Assembly (NCBI GenBank): GCA_029249345.1
Contig: JAQWHM010000015.1
Coordinates: forward strand, 103,058-167,057
DNA: 64,000 bases
Reading direction: 5' to 3'
DNA from: UBA10348 sp002469915
GTDB taxonomy: Bacteria > Bacteroidota > Rhodothermia > Rhodothermales > UBA10348
Shown here: positions 54,710 through 61,460 of the stretch, in pieces
Numbering within the stretch: the stretch's first letter is position 1
Layout: each line of letters begins with the position of its first letter
Translations under genes and position numbers: made by a program
Notes under the pieces: model-generated
What the model saw: only the letters and a program-made list of their open reading frames with translations
The model's database searches: none
What the model was told of the DNA's origin: nothing

Positions 54710-56353
54710 CTAGTCGAGGGTCTGTTGATGCTGGATTTCAGCAAGGCATTCCATTCGTTCTCCTTTGACCAGAAGCATGAGTAAATCGCCCGCCTGCGCA
54801 CGGTTGAACGCCTCCCGAACCGCAATGAGTTCACTGGAGAACTGATCCGTCGTCATTCCGTGTTGGGCAAACTCATCAGCTAGCAGCTGTGGAACACCTC
54901 CCTTTCCCATCTCGCGTTCATAGCCTACACAGTCGGAAACAAGTACTTCATCTACTCCAGAAGCTGCGGCCACACGCGCTAAGTCTCTTATTTCCGTTTC
55001 CGTGCGATCTCCAGCCGTACTCAATACCATTATTCGCTTCTTGGCGCCTAGCCGAGCGGTGGTATCTAGAATGGCCTTTAGGCCATGGGGGTTATGGGCG
55101 TAATCAAGTAAAACCCTAATATTTCTCACGTCGAAATAATTGCTACGACCTGGGTTGTTTTCGAATGAGCTCTCAAATGATGTGAGTCCGGTTCGAATAG
55201 CTTCTTCTGGCATGCCAAGTCCTATGGCCAGGGCTGTAGCGGCCAAAGCGTTAGACACATTATAGGTTGCTTTGCCACCTAGCGTGATAGGGATATCTGC
55301 AACCCGCGCGATAGCTGTGGTCTGACCATCGAAAACGGCGGTAATCATGCCATTTCGAATGGCAACCGAGTCGTTGGGTGTTTCAGAAAGCAGTGAAAAC
55401 CAGCAGATACGTTGATCTGGAAATGTTTTGGACGCCTCCACCAGGCTAGGGTCATCTGCATTAAGCACGAGCAATCCGTGGTCGGAGACCAGCTTTTGGA
55501 CGATAAGCTTGGCCTCGACTAGGTCTGCAAGGCTATTGATTCCGTATTGTCCCATATGGTCTTCGGCCACATTTAGAACAGCAGCTACTCGCGCGTTTTG
55601 TATTCCGGCACCGCGCCTTAGTAACCCCCCTCGCGCAGTTTCTAGCAAGGCGATTTCAACCCTTTGATCTCTGAGTGCGGTCCGGGCTCCGCCCGGACCG
55701 GAATAGTCTCCTGTATCCAACACGTCTTCGTTAACTCGTACTCGATCGGTTGACGTATTTCCATAGGTCTTCCCCCAAGCTTGTGCCATCGCGCAGAGGA
55801 GGCGAATAGTGGTTGTCTTGCCGTTGGTACCGGTAACGACTGCGACCGGAATATCATGAAATGAACTCCAGTCGATGTCGCTAGGGTCGGGAAGATCTCT
55901 AGCCGGCCACGTCTGCGACCCTGTCCCCATTCCTAGAGAGACGTTGTCATCATCCCACAGAAAGGTCACGTTTTTTTGGAAGGCCGCTTTCTGCAGCGCA
56001 ATTAGGCGGGGGTTTTCTTCTTCCTTCAACTCCACTTTTAGGAGTGACAGATCTGGTTCACCTGGCGCATCACCGAGCAGGCGCTGCGTAGCGCGGCTCC
56101 ATGCCAACTCACTCGCCTCAATGAGCCCGTACAATTGATCCACGGGCCCGCCAACGAGTAGCCAAGCACCTTCCAGACGGCGTTTGACCTGAATGCCCAT
56201 GTCAGGCAATCCCAAGTTGGAGCGTAACTCAATAATTTCCTCCTTCCAGAGGTCTACGATCCGGCCATCACTGAATGCGACATCCAGCAGTGCTCCTGGA
56301 TGATTCCAAACCAGGTTTGGCCCAGTCAGCCTTCGGGAATCGATGAGGTCCAC
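54710..56353 (-). CDS. Mur-ligase-family paralogue of cyanophycin synthetase lacking ATP-grasp
   Basis: The 547-residue protein starts at a GTG that shares one base with the stop of cphA (TAGTG). It has an N-terminal domain of about 160 residues beginning SRRLTGPNLVW. A complete Mur ligase follows, with the P-loop VTGTNGKTTT at 174-180, LETARGGLLRRG, VLNVAEDHMGQYG, and the C-terminal DYAHNPHGLKAILDTT. The ATP-grasp domain present in CphA is missing. It could add the second residue, prime the polymer, or ligate an unusual amino acid. It differs from cyanobacterial CphA2, which keeps ATP-grasp and has a degenerate Mur domain. Its adjacency to cphA, cphB and iadA supports a role in cyanophycin metabolism. 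Confidence 0.88.
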   Translation of the reverse strand: MDLIDSRRLTGPNLVWNHPGALLDVAFSDGRIVDLWKEEIIELRSNLGLPDMGIQVKRRLEGAWLLVGGPVDQLYGLIEASELAWSRATQRLLGDAPGEPDLSLLKVELKEEENPRLIALQKAAFQKNVTFLWDDDNVSLGMGTGSQTWPARDLPDPSDIDWSSFHDIPVAVVTGTNGKTTTIRLLCAMAQAWGKTYGNTSTDRVRVNEDVLDTGDYSGPGGARTALRDQRVEIALLETARGGLLRRGAGIQNARVAAVLNVAEDHMGQYGINSLADLVEAKLIVQKLVSDHGLLVLNADDPSLVEASKTFPDQRICWFSLLSETPNDSVAIRNGMITAVFDGQTTAIARVADIPITLGGKATYNVSNALAATALAIGLGMPEEAIRTGLTSFESSFENNPGRSNYFDVRNIRVLLDYAHNPHGLKAILDTTARLGAKKRIMVLSTAGDRTETEIRDLARVAAASGVDEVLVSDCVGYEREMGKGGVPQLLADEFAQHGMTTDQFSSELIAVREAFNRAQAGDLLMLLVKGERMECLAEIQHQQTLD

Positions 56354-59151
56354 TAGTCGTTCTCCTCTCGTGCGAGACGTACTCCTTTCTCGTCCCGAAT
56401 GAGTGTATCGCTTGTTTCGATATGATATTCACTTAGCGCAGGCAGCTCTGCTACATCTGCAACGGGTACCGTTCCTGATTCGACCGGGTGTCCTTCTGAA
56501 TCATATCCAATGATTTGCTTCCAGCTACGGGTCGTGTCGTCCCCGAAGATTAAGACTAGGTCGCCATGATTAGCCATGCGAAGCGCATGATCGATACAAG
56601 CCTGCTCATCGGGAATCACTTTGATCATGTCATCCGAGACGCCCTCTTCGAGTAGCGCGGTTCGAATACGCTGCGGTGCCTCATCGAAGCCTCGGCCTCG
56701 TCTGTCATCATCCGCTTTACACAAGAAGTAGTCAAAATTACCCGCAGCTAGACGACCAATCTCGTCGATATCTTGATCACGCCGGTCTCCTGGTGCGGCC
56801 AGAACAGCGATACGTTTTCCTTGGACGCTCAACTGAGCCGCCGTCTTGCACATTGCTTCGACGGCCGCCGGGTTATGAGCATAATCGAGAATGACTTTGA
56901 AAGGGTGCTCGTCGAATACATTCATGCGGCCCGGCGCCTGAAAGAAGGAGGTATCAAACGTCCTTAGACCGTGGCGAATATCTTCGAGTGTTGCTCCCAG
57001 GCTGTAGGCCATGGCGGAAGCACACATCGCATTTTGCACGTTATGGACCGCTTTTCCTTCGAGTGTTGCCGGAATGAGATGCGTCCACAGCAGTGGAATG
57101 TGCGCACCACCATCGAAGAGCGTGATCATGTGACCATTTATACCCTGTTCCAGGACACAAGCCAGGCCTCCTGCCCGGATGTGTTCGCGCACCAGTTCAT
57201 GATTGGGGTTGAGCGTGAAATAGCAAATGCGCTCCGCTTGCGAATAGTCGGCCATCTTCAGACATAAATCATCGTCGGCATTCAATACCGCTACGTCCTG
57301 AGCTACCTCTACAACAATACGTTTCAGTTCTGCGAGCTGTTCTAGCGTATCAATACCGCGCATACCCAGGTGGTCGGCAGAAATGTTCAGGCAGGCCGCG
57401 ACATTAGATTTATTATATCCGAGGCCTCTTTTAACAAGACCACCACGCGCGGTCTCCAGCACGGCCATATCTACTGAGGGGTCACGAAGCACAATCTGTG
57501 CTGAGACCGGTCCAGTCATATCGCCTTTGACGCTCAAATGTCCGTCGATATACACTCCGTCCGTGGAGGTCATACCCACAGTAGCTCCACCGCCTTTCAT
57601 GATATGCGACAGCATCCGACTTGTGGTCGTCTTCCCGTTCGTACCGGTGATACCCGCAATTGGAATCCGCCGAAGGGATTCTGAAGGAAAGAGCATATCC
57701 ATAACAGGGCCCGCTACATCGCGCGGCTTGCCCTCGGAGGGGGCCACATGCATTCGGAATCCTGGTGCCGCGTTCACTTCCACGATAGCTCCACCGATAT
57801 CCTTGTAGGACTGAGAGATATCGTCCGTCAAAAAGTCTACACCACCGACGTCCAGTCCAACAGCAGAAATAGCCCGAACAGCCATGGCTCGGTTGTCTGG
57901 GTGCACGACATCGGTAAGATCGATCGCTGTACCGCCGGTTGAGAGATTGGCTGTAGAACGGAGATAAAGGATTTCGTCTTTTTCAAGGACGGTTTGTTTG
58001 GTATAACCCGCCTCGTCCAGATGCTCCATCGCTTTCTTGTCGAATTCGAGTCGGGTGAGCACCTTTTCGTGACCGATTCCTCGCCTGGGATCTTCGTTTA
58101 CCTGTTCGACGAGTTGCTCGATCGTTTTCGTACCATCTCCAACCACATGTCCCGGTACCCGTTTAGCTACGGCCACAAGCTGATTATTAATGACCAGCAT
58201 GCGATGATCAAATCCCGTCTGAAAGCTTTCAACCAGAACGGCCCTGCTCGTGCCTTCTTCGCGAGCAAAAGCAAAAGCGGTTTCCACCTGATTGTCTTCG
58301 GTCAGGTTGATCGAAACACCCCGGCCGTGATTCGCATTGAGCGGTTTTAACACGACAGGATATCCAATCCGACGCGCCATGCGTACGGCCTGTCGTACAG
58401 AGTACACCATTTCCTGCTGGGGAACGGGAAGTCCAAGGTCGTTTAGCAGGTGGTGGGTATCTTCTTTGTCGCACGCAATTTCAACGGCGATATGTCGCGT
58501 TTCGCTGGTAATCGTCGCTTGAATACGTTTTTGAAATTTACCATGTCCAAATTGGACCAAGCTGTATTTGTTGAGACGCAGCCAAGGGATACCACGCTCT
58601 ACAGCCGCATCGACCAAGGACTGTGTTGACGGTCCAAATTCCTTTCGCTGAGCAAATCGGATGAACGCCGTCTTTTCTTCTTCAACATCAAAGTCATTAT
58701 CAACCGTCTGGTCGAGAAGATCTTGAACGTGTTGAGGCAATAAGTGCAGAATGAGCTGCCGTCCGAGACGGGATGCCTCGAGTCCAACGTCCCGTTGCTT
58801 GTATTGGAAGACCATGTTGTACTCGCCCGGGTTTCCGGTGGAGCGGGTCTTACCGAACGTCACATCGGATCCGGCCTCGTGTTGCAATTCAATAGCCACA
58901 TGTTCCAACACATGACCCAGCCAGGTGCCTTCATCCTCTCGCATCCGGCGAATAAAACCGCCTGGTTCGCCATACGAACATCCATGTTCTTTGAGACCGG
59001 GAAGCTGATCAATCAATCCGTCAATAAAGGAATCACCCAGTTTAGCCGTCGGCCACTCTTCTAGAATGCCGAGGTCAACTACGTGACGGATGACCGGAAA
59101 GTGGGCATAGAGACTGGGCCCAACGAATACGTTTGTCGATACTATTTTCAT
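56353..59151 (-). CDS. cphA: Cyanophycin synthetase
   Basis: The 932-residue protein has the three CphA parts: an N-terminal domain (1-160), an ATP-grasp domain (about 220-490; GYPVVLKPLNANHGRGVS, IVEVNAAPGFRMHVAP), and a Mur-ligase domain (about 497-880). The Mur domain shows the P-loop TGTNGKT at 502-508, DMAVLETARGGLVKRG and LDYAHNPAAVEAM. It polymerises L-Asp and L-Arg into multi-L-arginyl-poly-L-aspartate with two ATP per dipeptide. The polymer is a cytoplasmic nitrogen reserve. Length and motifs are normal for the family. The gene overlaps cphB by four bases upstream and the Mur paralogue by one base downstream. Confidence 0.95.
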   Translation of the reverse strand: MKIVSTNVFVGPSLYAHFPVIRHVVDLGILEEWPTAKLGDSFIDGLIDQLPGLKEHGCSYGEPGGFIRRMREDEGTWLGHVLEHVAIELQHEAGSDVTFGKTRSTGNPGEYNMVFQYKQRDVGLEASRLGRQLILHLLPQHVQDLLDQTVDNDFDVEEEKTAFIRFAQRKEFGPSTQSLVDAAVERGIPWLRLNKYSLVQFGHGKFQKRIQATITSETRHIAVEIACDKEDTHHLLNDLGLPVPQQEMVYSVRQAVRMARRIGYPVVLKPLNANHGRGVSINLTEDNQVETAFAFAREEGTSRAVLVESFQTGFDHRMLVINNQLVAVAKRVPGHVVGDGTKTIEQLVEQVNEDPRRGIGHEKVLTRLEFDKKAMEHLDEAGYTKQTVLEKDEILYLRSTANLSTGGTAIDLTDVVHPDNRAMAVRAISAVGLDVGGVDFLTDDISQSYKDIGGAIVEVNAAPGFRMHVAPSEGKPRDVAGPVMDMLFPSESLRRIPIAGITGTNGKTTTSRMLSHIMKGGGATVGMTSTDGVYIDGHLSVKGDMTGPVSAQIVLRDPSVDMAVLETARGGLVKRGLGYNKSNVAACLNISADHLGMRGIDTLEQLAELKRIVVEVAQDVAVLNADDDLCLKMADYSQAERICYFTLNPNHELVREHIRAGGLACVLEQGINGHMITLFDGGAHIPLLWTHLIPATLEGKAVHNVQNAMCASAMAYSLGATLEDIRHGLRTFDTSFFQAPGRMNVFDEHPFKVILDYAHNPAAVEAMCKTAAQLSVQGKRIAVLAAPGDRRDQDIDEIGRLAAGNFDYFLCKADDDRRGRGFDEAPQRIRTALLEEGVSDDMIKVIPDEQACIDHALRMANHGDLVLIFGDDTTRSWKQIIGYDSEGHPVESGTVPVADVAELPALSEYHIETSDTLIRDEKGVRLAREEND

Positions 59152-60005
59152 GCTTGTTCTTCTAGTTCTAGCGCATGGTTCACAATGGGACGGCGCGATT
59201 TGACGTCAAATCGCCCTCCTGAAGCCAGAATATGCATTTTAAGGTTAAGCATCGTAACAACTTCACCTTTTCTGATTTCCGCAACGGAGGAATATTCTAG
59301 GTCGGATGGGTCGACGATAGTGATACCACCACTTCCGACGACTTCTAGCACACCATCTGGGTCAATAAATGCAGCTGTATCCTCATCCACACCAAGTCCA
59401 AGGGAGAAGGGATTAAAAGCGACCAAAGAGAGCAACCGCCCTAGTCTTCCTCGTTGGCTAAAGTGCTGGTCGATAATGAGCGAATTGGTGAGTCCAAGAC
59501 CTGGAGAAAGCAGTCCTTTGCCCAGCGTAGGAATGGGCCCGGATTCACCTCCTGCCACCATGTGTTCGGAAAGGATGCCTGCACCAGCTGATGTACCAGC
59601 CACATGCACCTCATGCGCATTCAGATATCGAATCTGATCGGCCATGGGTGTTCCACCGATAATGGTAGAAAGCCGCAACTGATTTCCACCGGTAATGAAA
59701 ATTCCAGTGGCTTTATCTAGCCGGTTAAGATTCGAGATGTCCTCGCAATCCGCACGCGTTAAGAGCTGCATGAAATCAACATGCGAAGCTCCCATGCTTT
59801 CGAAGAGCTGTACGTACGAGGAACCGGTATCTGCCAGTCTTGATGCGGTGGGAATGATCACGATGTTGGCGTCAGATCCTCCACACAATTCCACAAATCG
59901 CTCTAGAATGACACGATCGGTTTCCTTTTCTTCAGCGCCGCCGATAGGGATTAAATATCCTCTTTTACTGTCGCCGGTGCTCCGGGTTGGTCGCATTTTC
60001 AGCAT
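59148..60005 (-). CDS. cphB: Cyanophycinase
   Basis: From ATG 60005 the protein has 285 residues. It shows the S51-family serine-hydrolase signature GTSAGAGILS with catalytic Ser139, the opening GYLIPIGGAEEK, and IFITGGNQLRLSTIIGGT. Cyanophycinase releases beta-Asp-Arg dipeptides from cyanophycin. The start is one base after the iadA stop; an earlier in-frame start at 60050 would overlap iadA by 44 bases and lacks family similarity. Its stop overlaps the cphA start by four bases. Synthesis and breakdown genes are therefore in one transcript. Confidence 0.94.
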   Translation of the reverse strand: MLKMRPTRSTGDSKRGYLIPIGGAEEKETDRVILERFVELCGGSDANIVIIPTASRLADTGSSYVQLFESMGASHVDFMQLLTRADCEDISNLNRLDKATGIFITGGNQLRLSTIIGGTPMADQIRYLNAHEVHVAGTSAGAGILSEHMVAGGESGPIPTLGKGLLSPGLGLTNSLIIDQHFSQRGRLGRLLSLVAFNPFSLGLGVDEDTAAFIDPDGVLEVVGSGGITIVDPSDLEYSSVAEIRKGEVVTMLNLKMHILASGGRFDVKSRRPIVNHALELEEQA

Positions 60006-60006
60006 A

Positions 60007-61167
60007 TTATTCGAACGTTCCTTTGATAATTTGTGTGTGGTCCTGAACATGCCAGATGCCCTGACACATTACTGAGGCAGGGAGATCATCGTTGCCTAGG
60101 AGGATGAGATCAGCATCGAGTCCCATTCCGATCTGCCCCTTTCTGTGGAGACGTAATATTTTGGCTACGTTGCTCGTAAAGGCGAGTAACACGTGTTCAA
60201 GTTGAGCACCACGAGCTAGCAATCGCTTGAGCGTATTTGGAAGCGCAGACGAGCGCGCATAATCCAATCCAGCAATCTCACCTTGTTCGTTGAACACCGG
60301 AAGGCATCCGCCCCCATCCGAACTGATAGTGACATTTTCCACGGGATGTCCGCCAGCTAGATATCGCTCTAAAGCATCTTCGGCACTGTAGGCATTTTCG
60401 CCTTCTTCGACCGGAAAGGCTGTTATGTCGATTGTGCATCCGACGTCGGCCAGTTCACATGCTTCTGCAAATAACTCAGTACGTCTGTTCACATGTGTTG
60501 GGTAGAATACGCGGGCGGGAAGCTCCGTCTCTTCGATGGCTACGCGGATCATCTCAAGGCCATGATGACCGTCACCCACATGAAAATGAACGATGCCTGC
60601 TTTTCCAGTCATTAGTCCGGCAACGTGGGCTTCGCTTGCCATGCGGACAATTTCGGAGAAACTAGGCTGGCTGGAGCGATGGTCAGAGATGGCTAATTCG
60701 CCAATACCAATTAATTCTTCGACATGTACGATGTCACTGCGAACGCTTCCAGTAAGTGTTGTTGGAGGTAAATGATAGCCGCCTGTGTAGCCGTATGCAC
60801 TTAGGCCTTCAGCTTTTAGCGCTTTAAGACGTGCGATCAACGAGGAGGTAGTTCGCACCAAATCGTCGGTTCCAAGCAGACCTACTACGGTAGTGACTCC
60901 GCTTGATGTGTACTGGCCGAGTAGTGGAGAAGGTACAGATGTTTCGAATCCAGCTTCGCCTCCACCGCCTGTAACATGAGCATGGGCATCAATAAAACCA
61001 GGAATGAGCCGGGCCCCTGCAGCATCCACATGATCCACGTTCAAAAGGGGATCCAATTGAGGCTTCTCCTGACCGATGTATGCGATGTGGCCTCCGGCCA
61101 CGAGCACGTGCATCATCCCCAGATGATGAGGTGCATATACATCCGCATTTGAAATGAGAGTCAACAT
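60007..61167 (-). CDS. iadA: Isoaspartyl dipeptidase
   Basis: From ATG 61167 the protein has 386 residues and the amidohydrolase motifs of isoaspartyl dipeptidase: LIPGFIDAHAHVTGGGGEAGF (metal ligands His-x-His), GLMTGKAGIVHFHVGDG with the probable carboxylated Lys, FYPTHVNR, and ISSDGGG. It should split beta-Asp-Arg from CphB into free Asp and Arg. It is the first gene of a four-gene operon with cphB, cphA and the Mur paralogue. A TTG start at 61206 falls on the probable -10 box, so the ATG is preferred. A short hairpin lies 7 bases before this ATG and may affect translation. Confidence 0.94.
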   Translation of the reverse strand: MLTLISNADVYAPHHLGMMHVLVAGGHIAYIGQEKPQLDPLLNVDHVDAAGARLIPGFIDAHAHVTGGGGEAGFETSVPSPLLGQYTSSGVTTVVGLLGTDDLVRTTSSLIARLKALKAEGLSAYGYTGGYHLPPTTLTGSVRSDIVHVEELIGIGELAISDHRSSQPSFSEIVRMASEAHVAGLMTGKAGIVHFHVGDGHHGLEMIRVAIEETELPARVFYPTHVNRRTELFAEACELADVGCTIDITAFPVEEGENAYSAEDALERYLAGGHPVENVTISSDGGGCLPVFNEQGEIAGLDYARSSALPNTLKRLLARGAQLEHVLLAFTSNVAKILRLHRKGQIGMGLDADLILLGNDDLPASVMCQGIWHVQDHTQIIKGTFE

Positions 61168-61174
61168 AATCGAA

Positions 61175-61186
61175 CCGAAGCTTCGG
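61175..61186 (-). promoter_or_regulatory. Palindromic hairpin in the iadA leader
   Basis: CCGAAGCTTCGG is a perfect 12-base palindrome ending eight bases from the iadA start codon, where a ribosome would bind. On the plus strand it is followed by GTTTTTT, so it could also stop rightward transcripts. Confidence 0.45.
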
Positions 61187-61205
61187 GTTTTTTGGGCAAT
61201 CGCCA

Positions 61206-61241
61206 ATTATACATCGTCTTATGTGGATTGATCGTTCAATC
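61206..61241 (-). promoter_or_regulatory. Probable promoter and operator of the cyanophycin operon
   Basis: A perfect TATAAT lies at 61206-61211 on the minus strand, about 40 bases before the iadA ATG. About 15 bases further upstream, GATTGA-TCGT-TCAATC (61226-61241) is a perfect inverted repeat overlapping the expected -35 region, a typical operator position. No good -35 hexamer is visible. Confidence 0.45.
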
Positions 61242-61395
61242 ACGGTTAATTCCGCGCATATTTACGTCTCTCCAGTCGGAGGTCCCGCTCGATAATAATC
61301 GTATGATTCCCTTCCAGAAGCTATGAGAAACGACAAACGGTTCAAGGCATTTTTTGACTAGTTGCAATTTGAAGTAAGTTGATCTTCAAGAAGAG

Positions 61396-61436
61396 GTTGA
61401 TCGGATAATCAGTCGGTGGTACTATGCGGAGATCAA
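61396..61436 (+). promoter_or_regulatory. Leader element shared with the BNR paralogue at 22228
   Basis: Positions 61396-61422 match 22087-22113 at 23 of 27 bases (GTTGATC, GATAA, CAGTCGGT, final AC). TTGATC at 61397-61402 is repeated inverted as GATCAA at 61431-61436. It ends 25 bases before the start codon of the third BNR gene. Confidence 0.5.
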
Positions 61437-61460
61437 TCATTCATCTTGATTCAAGCCGCT

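Noticed and set aside
61323..61361. 12-codon upstream open frame beginning MRNDKRFK
   Set aside because: It has no clear ribosome binding site and is too short to support; noted only as a possible leader peptide of the third BNR gene.
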